Source of the DNA: Pseudomonas sp. SL4(2022)
GTDB taxonomy: Bacteria > Pseudomonadota > Gammaproteobacteria > Pseudomonadales > Pseudomonadaceae
Length of the DNA stretch: 64,000 bases
Reading direction: 5' to 3'
Assembly (NCBI RefSeq): GCF_026625725.1
Contig: NZ_CP113060.1
Location: forward strand, 3,540,001 to 3,604,000
In this document: positions 7,826 to 15,855 of the stretch, piece after piece
How positions within the stretch are numbered: the first letter of the stretch is position 1
How the letters are laid out: each line of letters opens with the position of its first letter
Notes under the pieces: generated by a model
Databases searched by the model: none
What the model was told of the DNA's origin: nothing
The model's input: only the letters and a program-made list of their open reading frames with translations
Position numbers and translations under genes: made by a program

Positions 7826-9574
7826 ATGTCTGCTTACCCCGTATTGCTTACCCGTCCTCTGCTTGCCGGTTTTGCCGCAGGCGTATTGATCAGCCTTGGT
7901 GCCTGCAGCGCCGCTAACCCCGACGCGCCGGCCACCGAGGTTGGCGGCCCGCAGCTCAGCGATGAGGCCCACAACCGTGAACGCGCCGAGTTGCATGAGC
8001 AGCTGGCCGCGGCACCCGCTGAATTGAAACGTAAAAGCCAGGTGGCGGGCAGGGCGGTGATGCCCAGCGTGGCTTATGCGCCGATGCCGATGTCTGTGCA
8101 GGCCGATGCCTTGCCGCCGGGCTACCGTGATGAGAACCGCGAGCAGTATCAGAAGCTGGTGAGCAACCCGGTGCATGCCGTGGTCGAGGCCCCCGTGTCG
8201 ACCTTTAGCATCGATGTGGATACCGGCAGCTATGCCAATGTGCGGCGTTTCCTCAATGCTGGGCAGTTGCCGCCGCAGGATGCGGTGCGTCTGGAGGAAC
8301 TGGTCAATTACTTCCCCTACGCCTATCCGCTGCCCAAGGGCGATGCGCCGTTTGGCGTGCACACTGAGCTGGCAGTCACGCCGTGGAACCCCGAGAGCCG
8401 CCTGCTGCGTATCGCCATCAAGGCCTCGGATCTGCGGGTAGAGGAATTGCCGCCAGCCAATCTGGTGTTTCTGGTGGATGTCTCCGGCTCGATGGATCGC
8501 CGCGATGGCCTGCCCATGGTGCAAAGCACGTTGAAGCTGCTGGTCGAGCAGCTTCGTGCGCAGGACACCGTATCGCTGGTGGTGTATGCCGGCTCATCCA
8601 GCGTGGTGCTGCAGCCAACATCCGGCAGTGAGAAAGCCACGATCCGCGCGGCTATCGACCAGCTTGCGGCGGGCGGTTCTACGGCGGGCGAGTCGGGCAT
8701 TCAGCTGGCCTATCAGCAGGCGCAGCAGGGCTTTATCGACGGCGGCATCAACCGCATCCTGTTGGCCACCGATGGCGACTTTAACGTCGGCATCAGCGAT
8801 TTTGAAACGCTCAAGCAATTGGCTGCGGACAAACGCAAAACAGGCGTATCGCTGACCACGCTGGGCTTTGGCACTGATAACTACAACGAACAGCTGATGG
8901 AGCAGCTGGCCGATGCCGGCGACGGCAACTATGCCTATATCGACAATCTGCGCGAGGCACGCAAGGTGCTGGTCGATCAGCTCAGCTCGACCCTGGCGAC
9001 GGTGGCCCGCGATGTGAAGATTCAGGTCGAGTTCAACCCAGCCGAGGTCAGCGAATACCGGCTGTTGGGTTATGAAAACCGTGCGCTGAAACGTGAGGAT
9101 TTCAGCAACGACAAGGTCGATGCCGGCGAAATCGGCGCAGGCCATACCGTGACTGCGTTGTATGAAGTGGTGCCAGTGGGCGGCAAGGGTTGGCTGGAGC
9201 CGCTGCGCTATCAGCAAGCGGCCAAGGCCGGCAGCCCGGCGGGCGAACTGGCCTGGCTGCGCATTCGCTACAAGGCGCCAGGACAGGACATCAGCAAGCT
9301 GCTGGAGCAACCGATTCAGGCCAGTCATACGCGTGCTATCAGCCAGGTCAGTGAAGACCTGCGCTTTGCTGCAGCGGTGGCTGCCTTCGCCCAGCAACTC
9401 AAGGGCGATACCTATATCGGGCGTTTCAGCCTGGCCGACAGTGCCGAGCTGGCGCGTGCCGCCAAGGGCGATGACCGCTTCGGCCTGCGTGGCGAGTTCG
9501 TACAGCTGGTGCAACTGGCGCAGAGTCTGCAAACTGCGACAAACCGTTCAACCAGCGCACGAGTAGAGCAGTGA
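7826..9574 (+). CDS. vWA-domain lipoprotein, YfbK type
   Basis: A 582-residue predicted lipoprotein: a signal peptide ends at lipobox LGAC (Cys27), then come a linker, an N-terminal vWF-associated domain at about 110-200, and a von Willebrand A domain at about 210-390 with the metal-binding DVSGS motif (Asp218). A C-terminal conserved domain follows (DUF3520-like, about 395-575). CAGGAG at 7812-7817 supports ATG 7826. The stop codon overlaps the GTG start of the ECF sigma factor, so the two are coupled. The function is unknown; the context suggests a cell-envelope sensor or effector tied to the sigma factor next door. Confidence 0.88.
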   Translation: MSAYPVLLTRPLLAGFAAGVLISLGACSAANPDAPATEVGGPQLSDEAHNRERAELHEQLAAAPAELKRKSQVAGRAVMPSVAYAPMPMSVQADALPPGYRDENREQYQKLVSNPVHAVVEAPVSTFSIDVDTGSYANVRRFLNAGQLPPQDAVRLEELVNYFPYAYPLPKGDAPFGVHTELAVTPWNPESRLLRIAIKASDLRVEELPPANLVFLVDVSGSMDRRDGLPMVQSTLKLLVEQLRAQDTVSLVVYAGSSSVVLQPTSGSEKATIRAAIDQLAAGGSTAGESGIQLAYQQAQQGFIDGGINRILLATDGDFNVGISDFETLKQLAADKRKTGVSLTTLGFGTDNYNEQLMEQLADAGDGNYAYIDNLREARKVLVDQLSSTLATVARDVKIQVEFNPAEVSEYRLLGYENRALKREDFSNDKVDAGEIGAGHTVTALYEVVPVGGKGWLEPLRYQQAAKAGSPAGELAWLRIRYKAPGQDISKLLEQPIQASHTRAISQVSEDLRFAAAVAAFAQQLKGDTYIGRFSLADSAELARAAKGDDRFGLRGEFVQLVQLAQSLQTATNRSTSARVEQ

Positions 9575-10152
9575 ATCGACCCCTCACGGATGACGACGCC
9601 GCCTTGTTGCGGCGTTACCGCCGCGGTGATGCGGCGGCTTTCGCCGAGTTGTACCAGCGTCATCGGCTCGGCCTGTTTCGCTTTCTGCTCGGCCTGTGTG
9701 GCGATCACGCCCTGGCCGAGGAGGTGTTTCAGGACACCTGGATGAGCTTGATCCGCAGCCAGAGCGAACAGCGCGATAGCGTGCTGTTCAAGACCTGGCT
9801 GTACCAGATCGGCCGCAACCGCTTGATCGACACCTGGCGCAAGCATGGTCGGCACCAGGCGGGGCATGCTGAGTACGATGAACAGCAGCATGCCCCGCAC
9901 GACCCGCAGCCGGGGCCTGAGCAACAGCTCAGCCTGAGCCGCGATCAGCAGCGTTTAGAGGCCGCCCTGGCGGATTTACCGGCAGAGCAGCGTGAAGTGT
10001 TTCTGTTGCGCGCCCATGGCGACATGGCGTTGGCCGAGATTGCCGAGCTGACCCAGACCCCTGCTGAAACAGTGAAAAGCCGTTTGCGCTATGCCCTGCA
10101 GAAGTTACGTCGGCTGCTGGCTGACTCGGCCGCCGAGGAGTTGTCCGTATGA
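9571..10152 (+). CDS. ECF-family RNA polymerase sigma factor
   Basis: The 193 residues show a region 2 (FAELYQRHRLGLFRF... AEEVFQDTWMSLI) and a region 4 helix-turn-helix (LPAEQREVFLLRAHGDMALAEIA... VKSRLRYALQKLR). An acidic/Pro/Gln linker separates them (about 105-125). The start is a GTG inside the end of the vWA gene (4-base overlap), and the stop overlaps the ATG of the following membrane protein (4-base overlap). That arrangement is standard for a sigma factor and its anti-sigma partner. Genes controlled by it are not identifiable from this window. Confidence 0.93.
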   Translation: MNRPLTDDDAALLRRYRRGDAAAFAELYQRHRLGLFRFLLGLCGDHALAEEVFQDTWMSLIRSQSEQRDSVLFKTWLYQIGRNRLIDTWRKHGRHQAGHAEYDEQQHAPHDPQPGPEQQLSLSRDQQRLEAALADLPAEQREVFLLRAHGDMALAEIAELTQTPAETVKSRLRYALQKLRRLLADSAAEELSV

Positions 10153-10916
10153 ACCACGATCAACATAGGCTCGATGAGCAGGAACGGCAGATGCTTGAGC
10201 ATTTCCGCCAGCACAGCGTCGGCGAGCCCAGTGCGCAGCTGGATGCACAGATTCTCGCGGCGGCCAGTGCCGCAGCGCGGAGCGTGCCCGCTGCTGAGGT
10301 CAAACCTGGCCTGAGTGCGCGCTTGCACAACTGGCTGTTCGGCGCAGGGGGTCGGCAACGCTGGTCGGTGGCGTTGGCCGGGGTTGCTTGCCTGGGGATT
10401 GGCGTAAGCCTGACCTGGCGTACCTTCGAGCAGGCTCCAGATGCCTTCGATGCCGTGCCCAGTGGCGCACCGATGTCGCCGGCTGCCGCGTGGACGGCGC
10501 CGCAAGCTGCGCCGATGTCCGCGCCGTTGGCAGAATCTGCTGGGGTGGCGGATGAGGCCGAACGCTCGCGTGCGGCGCAACCCGCTCCGGTGAGCCAGGG
10601 TTACAGCAGCGATAGCGCCGAGGCGAAGGAAAAACTTTCGGTCGCTGCGCCTGATCAGCTGTTGCGTGAGGAGTCTGCGGTTGATGCATTACAGCCACAA
10701 GCTGCCCGTGCGCCAGCGGTGTCAGCGTCCGAGCAAGCGGCTGGCGCTACTGGCAGTCAAGCTGAGCAGCAGTTGCGCAGCGAGTTACAGCGGCTGTTGA
10801 AATTGCGCCGTGATGGCTGGACGGATGAGGCCGATGCCTTGTTGCTGCAACTGATGCGTGAGCACCCCGAAGTGGATATCGACGCGCAATTGCAGCATTT
10901 GCAGGCGCCCGACTGA
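10149..10916 (+). CDS. Single-pass membrane protein, probable anti-sigma factor
   Basis: The 255-residue protein has a cytoplasmic N-terminus of about 75 residues (LDEQERQMLEHFRQHS), one hydrophobic segment at about 75-95 (VALAGVACLGIGVSLTW), and a long Ala/Pro/Ser-rich segment ending in a helical C-terminus (LLKLRRDGWTDEADALLLQL). No HxxxCxxC zinc motif is visible. The 4-base overlap with the ECF gene and the topology suggest that it restrains the sigma factor at the membrane. I recognise no named family, so the role is inferred from context. Confidence 0.75.
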   Translation: MNHDQHRLDEQERQMLEHFRQHSVGEPSAQLDAQILAAASAAARSVPAAEVKPGLSARLHNWLFGAGGRQRWSVALAGVACLGIGVSLTWRTFEQAPDAFDAVPSGAPMSPAAAWTAPQAAPMSAPLAESAGVADEAERSRAAQPAPVSQGYSSDSAEAKEKLSVAAPDQLLREESAVDALQPQAARAPAVSASEQAAGATGSQAEQQLRSELQRLLKLRRDGWTDEADALLLQLMREHPEVDIDAQLQHLQAPD

Positions 10917-11064
10917 GCCGTGTCACAGATCGCCCGGTGCCAGTGCATGCGCTGCTGCCGCGGGCTTTTGCCGCGTGCGGTTACCTGCTGTACAGATTGC
11001 AGGGTTGCCAGAGGCCTGGGCAGGGGCGAGCATAGCGGCTTATGACGCTGCCTTCGTATCTGCC

Positions 11065-11559
11065 ATGACCATTATTCAACGCTGCGCGCTGCTACTGACC
11101 CTGCTGTCACTGGCAGCCTGTGAGCAGCCTGCCAATCCGCCTGTTCTTCCCAAAACACCGGCTGTGCACGTGCAGCCCGATTCCCCCATGAGTACCCAGA
11201 CGCCGCCGGCCCCCGTCAGCCCAGCGCCCCAGGTTGAACCGTTTGAGGCGCCCAAACCGGTGAAAAACTCGGCACCTGCCAAGCCAGTTGCCGCTCCCGT
11301 CAAAGCCAAGCCCGCTGAGCCGGTGCCGGAGAAAAGAGCCCCACTGGAGTTGAGTCTGCGCCCTGATGTATTCGATCCACTGCAGCCGCTGGAACCACTC
11401 AACGACCTGTCGACGCCGTTGTTACCGCCGTTGTTTGTCGAGAAAACTGAGCCGGAAAGTCCCTTTCAGCTCAATGGTAAGCTGATCACCAACGAGCGCG
11501 GTGACGACTATTGGCAGTCGGTTGAAGGGGCGCAGTTGCAGTTCGAGTTCAAGCAGTAG
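11065..11559 (+). CDS. Small proline-rich lipoprotein of unknown function
   Basis: The 164-residue protein starts with MTIIQRCALLLTLLSLAACEQ, a clear lipoprotein signal (lipobox LAAC, Cys19). It continues as a Pro/Ala/Lys-rich extended region (about 25-90) and ends in a short conserved-looking stretch (SPFQLNGKLITNERGDDYWQSVEGAQLQFEFK). The long linker is consistent with crossing from the outer membrane toward the cell wall. It lies 148 bases after the anti-sigma-like gene on the same strand, so membership in that operon is uncertain. No family is recognised. Confidence 0.72.
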   Translation: MTIIQRCALLLTLLSLAACEQPANPPVLPKTPAVHVQPDSPMSTQTPPAPVSPAPQVEPFEAPKPVKNSAPAKPVAAPVKAKPAEPVPEKRAPLELSLRPDVFDPLQPLEPLNDLSTPLLPPLFVEKTEPESPFQLNGKLITNERGDDYWQSVEGAQLQFEFKQ

Positions 11560-11593
11560 CCGGCGACTGCCAACACTCGCCGGCCACAGCCCA

Positions 11594-13420
11594 TCAGAAG
11601 CGGTAGGCCTGCTTACTGATGGCATTGAACAGGCTGTGATCCAGCCGCGTAAAGCAGGATTCGCCGGGCAGACGCACCCACAACGGTTCTTGCACCCGGT
11701 TCGGATCGTAGGCGGCCTGCTTGAGGTCGGCCTTCTTGTATTTGAAGGTGCCGGTGGTTTCCACCTCGCCGAGTAGGCGGATAAACAGCGGCGCGGCGTA
11801 CACCGGCAATTCGGCATCCAGGTGCGCGGCGAGGGCGGCGCTGTCCAGTTGCTGGCCTTCGCTCAGGCGTAGTGCGGCCATGCCACAACGGCCATTGGTG
11901 CCGGGGATTTCTACGCCATACACCACCGCATCTTCCACGCCGGGGAAGGCGCCCAGGACGTTCTCCACTTCGGTAGTTGAGACGTTTTCGCCTTTCCAGC
12001 GGAAGGTATCGCCCAGGCGATCAACAAACTGCGCGTGCTTGCAGCCAATATCGCGCATCAGGTCGCCGGTGTTGAACCAGGCATCGCCCTTTTTGAATAC
12101 GTTGCGCAGGATCGCCGCCTCGCTCTTGGCTGGGTCGGTGTAGCCGTCGAACGGCCATTTGGCGCTGATCTCGCTGATCAGCAGGCCCGCTTCACCTTTC
12201 TTGGTCTTTTCCAGAAAGCCTTTCTTGCCACGCACCGCTTGGTCGTTCTCCAAGTTGTAGCGCACGATGGCGTAGGTGGCGGGGGAGAAACCCACGGTGT
12301 TATCGAAGTTGAACACGTTGGTAAAACCGATATTGCCTTCGCTGGAGGCGTAGAACTCGGTGATCTGCTCGACCCCGAAGCGTGCCTTGAACTCGGCCCA
12401 GATCGAGGGCCGCAGGCCGTTGCCGATCATGCAGCGCAGGCTGTTGTTCTTCTCGGCCGGAGTCGCTGGCTGGTTAAGCAGGTAACGGCACAGCTCGCCG
12501 ATATAGCCGAAGCAGGTGGCCTGATAACGCTGCACATCCGGCCAGAAGGCGCTGGCGGAGAACTTGCGGCGCAGGGCGATGGCAGCACCACCGGCCAGTG
12601 CGGCGCTCCAGCAGACGGTGACAGCGTTGTTGTGGTAGCAGGGCAGCGTCAGGTAGAGCACGTCCAGGTTGTTCAGGGTCAGCCCGGAGTGGCCGAAGCC
12701 GCCATAGGCCTTGATCCACTTGCCGTGGCTCATGATCGAGGCCTTGGGCAGACCGGTGGTGCCTGAGGTGTAGATCAGGAAACAAGGGTCCTTCATCTGC
12801 ACCTTGGCGCTGTCGGGCAGGTTATCGCTGGCCTGGCTGCGCGCCAGTTGCATCAAATTGGTCCAGCCCTCGGGTGCCTGGCCGGCGTCCTGCAGGCAGT
12901 CCTGATCGGCCACCCAGTAACGCGGTGTCTGCGGGTTATTGAGTTGCTCGGCAACCTCGTTGAAGGCGGCCAGCAGTTCTTCGCCGATCAGCATAAAACC
13001 CGGCTTGACCAGATTCAGGCTGTGCGCCAGCACCTTGCCGCGCTGTGTGGTATTCACCAGCGCCCCGACTGCGCCGAGCTTGCTCAACGCCGCGAGAATG
13101 GCCAGCAACTCCAGGCGATTTTCCAGCATCACCGCCACCACGCTGCCATGGCGCACACCTTCAGCCTTGAAGGCCCAGGCCAGGCGGTTGGCCCAAGCGT
13201 TAAATTGCGCATAACTGAGGCTGCGCGATTCATCGAGCAGCGCCGGGCGCTCCGGGTGCTCCTGCGCCGCGCGCTCCAATGCCCAGGCCAGCGAGAGGTT
13301 CTTCTCGCGGTTGCGGATACCGGCGTAATACAGGCCGCGCAACAGGCGCGGTACACGCGGCAGATGCTGGGGCAGGCGGGTCAGAAAACGCAGTGGGGAA
13401 ATCAGGTCGGTCTGGCTCAT
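11594..13420 (-). CDS. Long-chain / very-long-chain acyl-CoA synthetase (FATP-like)
   Basis: This ANL-superfamily ligase activates a carboxylic acid with ATP and CoA. The 608-residue protein has the AMP-binding signature YTSGTTGLPKAS, the GNGLRPSIWAEF and EFYASSEGN motifs of the fatty-acid transport protein branch, and the hinge region DRLGDTFRWKGENVST. The start MSQTDLISPLRFLTRLP at 13420 is preferred over the longer frame. In P. aeruginosa the atu terpene cluster ends with a ligase of this class (atuH). Here atuA-G lack an adjacent ligase and this gene is about 7 kb away on the same strand, so it may be the displaced partner. That link is inference. Confidence 0.85.
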   Translation of the reverse strand: MSQTDLISPLRFLTRLPQHLPRVPRLLRGLYYAGIRNREKNLSLAWALERAAQEHPERPALLDESRSLSYAQFNAWANRLAWAFKAEGVRHGSVVAVMLENRLELLAILAALSKLGAVGALVNTTQRGKVLAHSLNLVKPGFMLIGEELLAAFNEVAEQLNNPQTPRYWVADQDCLQDAGQAPEGWTNLMQLARSQASDNLPDSAKVQMKDPCFLIYTSGTTGLPKASIMSHGKWIKAYGGFGHSGLTLNNLDVLYLTLPCYHNNAVTVCWSAALAGGAAIALRRKFSASAFWPDVQRYQATCFGYIGELCRYLLNQPATPAEKNNSLRCMIGNGLRPSIWAEFKARFGVEQITEFYASSEGNIGFTNVFNFDNTVGFSPATYAIVRYNLENDQAVRGKKGFLEKTKKGEAGLLISEISAKWPFDGYTDPAKSEAAILRNVFKKGDAWFNTGDLMRDIGCKHAQFVDRLGDTFRWKGENVSTTEVENVLGAFPGVEDAVVYGVEIPGTNGRCGMAALRLSEGQQLDSAALAAHLDAELPVYAAPLFIRLLGEVETTGTFKYKKADLKQAAYDPNRVQEPLWVRLPGESCFTRLDHSLFNAISKQAYRF

Positions 13421-13599
13421 GGCTCTCGCGCTTATGGTTGTTATGCGGGGGCGAAGCGCAACTCTAGTTGTCAGGGCGCATCCCTGCCATGACTCTGGCG
13501 CAAGCGATACAGGGCAGATCGGCAAATACCACTGTGACGGGTTGTCGGGCCCTTTGGGTTGTGGCATTACAGCGAACACTGATTTTTATGGAACCGGCG

Positions 13600-13974
13600 A
13601 TGAACCTGAATCAAGTCACTGTCGCGGTCAGCGACGTGCCGCGCGCGATCCGCTTTTACCAGCAGCTGGGGTTGCAACTGATCGTCGAAAGCCTGCCGGA
13701 CTATGCGCGGTTCTGCTGCCCGGATGGTCAGTCCAGTTTTTCCCTGAGTCGGGTCGAACAGGTGCCTGCTAGCCAGACGCTGATTTACTTCGAATGCGCT
13801 GAACTGGACCAGACCGTCGCCCGCCTGCAGGCTCTGGGCATCGTGTTCAGCATGCCACCGACTGATCAGCCCTGGCTGTGGCGCGAAGCCTATTTACAGG
13901 ACCCCGACGGCAATCCGCTGTGCCTCTACCATGCCGGAGCCAACCGTCTGAATCCACCCTGGCGGCTGAGCTGA
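13600..13974 (+). CDS. VOC-superfamily (glyoxalase-like) protein
   Basis: A 124-residue single VOC domain: beta-alpha-beta-beta-beta modules begin MNLNQVTVAVSDVPRAIRFYQQLGLQL and end FQDPDGNPLCLYH-like (LQDPDGNPLCLYHAG), the usual C-terminal metal-ligand strand. The family covers glyoxalases, dioxygenases and resistance proteins, so the substrate cannot be told. Two in-frame ATGs exist (13588 and 13600); GGAA at 13591-13594 favours the second. The gene is monocistronic between a divergent synthetase gene and a pseudogene. Confidence 0.82.
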   Translation: MNLNQVTVAVSDVPRAIRFYQQLGLQLIVESLPDYARFCCPDGQSSFSLSRVEQVPASQTLIYFECAELDQTVARLQALGIVFSMPPTDQPWLWREAYLQDPDGNPLCLYHAGANRLNPPWRLS

Positions 13975-14072
13975 CACGCCAGGTCGGGGGGGCTGGTTTG
14001 CAGGCCACTGAAGGCGGGCTGCGGCTAGCCCCTCCCCTCTGCATTCAGTTCAACAGGTTTACCCAAAGGTCT

Positions 14073-14791
14073 GTGCAGAGAACAACTCGCCGTATTTCAG
14101 CTGCCTCGTTTGCACTTATCTTCGTTGCCCTGGTCCTGTTGGCGAGTGCCGACAACCGGCGCGTTGGCTACTTCGATCGGCCTCCCCATACGCGGTTGCC
14201 AGGGCAGGCCGATACTGAAGGGGCGGCTATAGCCTACTTCGCGAAAATTGCCGAGCGCATGCAACTCAGTGTGGTGAGTTATCAGCGTTATCCGTGTCAC
14301 GTCTGTTGCAGATGCTGCAACGTCATCAGCTGGATATGGCACGGATCCTGGCTAAGACCCCGGAGCGTGGAACTACGCTGGTCTAACCGGCGCAGCCCTT
14401 TGTGGTGGTTCAGCCGCTGTTGCTGGTAGCCCGCGAGCCCCCTGCAACAAGTGGACTCGGTCGAACAACGGCTGCCCTTGCGTTTAGGTGCCTGGCAGAA
14501 TGGTTACCGCTCACCCATGTTGCGAGACCTGCGCCTATAGGTGCAAACCCTGAGCAGCAATGTATTGAGCCAGAGCCTGAAAATGCTTCAGGCCGGGCGT
14601 CTGGAGGCGTTCTATCATCCCGATGGCCTGGCTGTACGCTATCAGGTGCAGCACCTGGGTATGCAGGGCAGCATCCTTATGCTGCCTTTGCCCCAGGAAC
14701 ACATGCGGCTGTATTCGCATTTTCCCGCTCAGCGGCTGAACGCTATATGCAGCGTTATGAGCAAGCGCAGACTGAGGTGATAGGACAGTAG
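14073..14791 (+). pseudogene. Decayed periplasmic solute-binding protein gene (SBP family 3-like)
   Basis: The translation can be followed only by switching frames: a signal-peptide-like start and RVGYFDRPPHTRLPG... AYFAKIAERMQLSVVSYQRYP in one frame, then SRLLQMLQRHQLDMARILAKTPERG in the next. An in-frame TAA follows (in ...TTLV stop PAQPFVVVQPLLLV), then QRLPLRLGAWQNGYRSPMLRDLRL with a TAG, then VQTLSSNVLSQSLKMLQAGRLEAFYHPDG, and finally AERYMQRYEQAQTEV. At least three frameshifts and two stops are present, so this is an old pseudogene. Layout and length resemble the two intact binding proteins at 31-33 kb. The start (GTG 14073) is a guess. Confidence 0.75.
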
Positions 14792-14856
14792 GACTTCCGT
14801 CAGCACAGGCTGCCTTAGTCTTGTTGCGCAAATGTGCTCGGGGTGTGTGGGGGCAT

Positions 14857-15789
14857 TTACTTGGGCGGGTTTGCCAGCCGTTGCCAGAGGTCTTGCCAAT
14901 TCTGGGCCCAGCAACAGTGATGGTCATACTGCGGGAGTACCCATATCCGGGACTTATGTGCGGTAGACGAAGCTGCAACAAAGGCCTTGCCCAGTTCGGG
15001 TGGCATGATCTGATCGTGCTCGCCTAGCAGATGTATCTGTTCTACCACGGCTAATCGTTGACGCATCTGTGCAGGATTGAGTGACTCCAGCAAGGGGGTG
15101 AGCCGGTGATGAGCTGTCCAGGCCGCGTGATCAAGATTGCCCGCGACGGTGACTACACGTACGACATCATCCCGGCGTGCCGCCAACAATAAAGCTACGG
15201 CACCGCCACCCGAGTAGCCGACCAGCACCAAGCGTCGTGCACCGGCCCTGGCTTTGAGTTGCTCGGTGGCCAGATTGATGCTGTGTACCACCTCTTCGGC
15301 GAAGCGGGCTCCGGTCCAGTAATCTGGATGACAGGGTAAATGAGCGGCTCCCAGATACTGGCATGGCCGACCCAGGTAGGCCGCGTTGCCGTCAGGGTGG
15401 GCCAGTGCCAGGCGCAAAGCTATTGGGTCGAGCGGAGTCGGATCGACGGAGGGTTGGTGACGGTTGATCCAGGCCAGGCCGTCACCTTCCAGATATAGAG
15501 TTAGTTCTTCACTTTGACGCTGCGGTGTATAGGCCTGCAAGCGGAAGGCGCCAGCCTGCAATTCTGAGGCCTGCCAGTGATGGCTGCTGGCCAGCGCATT
15601 GGCATTCTGGCGGCGCGCCTCTGGGCTGGGGAGTGTGTTACAGGCCGTGAGCAGAAGCACCAGGCACCATGCAAGGCGAAGTCCCGGGCGTGTAGAGGGG
15701 CTGGCCTCTGTAAACCGTACTATGGAGGCTAATCCCGGTAACCAGATGGGCTTAAGGTCGTGCCGGTTTCGGCAGGATAGTTGAGTCAT
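14857..15789 (-). CDS. Alpha/beta-hydrolase lipoprotein
   Basis: A predicted membrane-anchored hydrolase of 310 residues. A hydrophobic segment ends in the lipobox LLTAC (about residue 50), preceded by an unusually long N-terminus, so the true start may lie downstream of the ATG at 15789. The hydrolase core has the nucleophile elbow GYSGGG and a late HLLGEHDQIMP acid region; the catalytic His is likely in the QYDHHCCW stretch. Substrate unknown. It follows the autotransporter gene on the same strand after a 66-base gap. Confidence 0.78.
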   Translation of the reverse strand: MTQLSCRNRHDLKPIWLPGLASIVRFTEASPSTRPGLRLAWCLVLLLTACNTLPSPEARRQNANALASSHHWQASELQAGAFRLQAYTPQRQSEELTLYLEGDGLAWINRHQPSVDPTPLDPIALRLALAHPDGNAAYLGRPCQYLGAAHLPCHPDYWTGARFAEEVVHSINLATEQLKARAGARRLVLVGYSGGGAVALLLAARRDDVVRVVTVAGNLDHAAWTAHHRLTPLLESLNPAQMRQRLAVVEQIHLLGEHDQIMPPELGKAFVAASSTAHKSRIWVLPQYDHHCCWAQNWQDLWQRLANPPK

Positions 15790-15855
15790 GCTCGCTCACG
15801 CCCTTGGAAATCAAGGCCACGGCATATTATGTAGTGGCCTTGAACGTTACCGGAC

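Noticed and set aside
13878..14429. A 183-codon open frame across the end of the VOC gene and the following region
   Set aside because: Its first part is an out-of-frame reading of the VOC gene and its second part is one fragment of the decayed binding-protein pseudogene.
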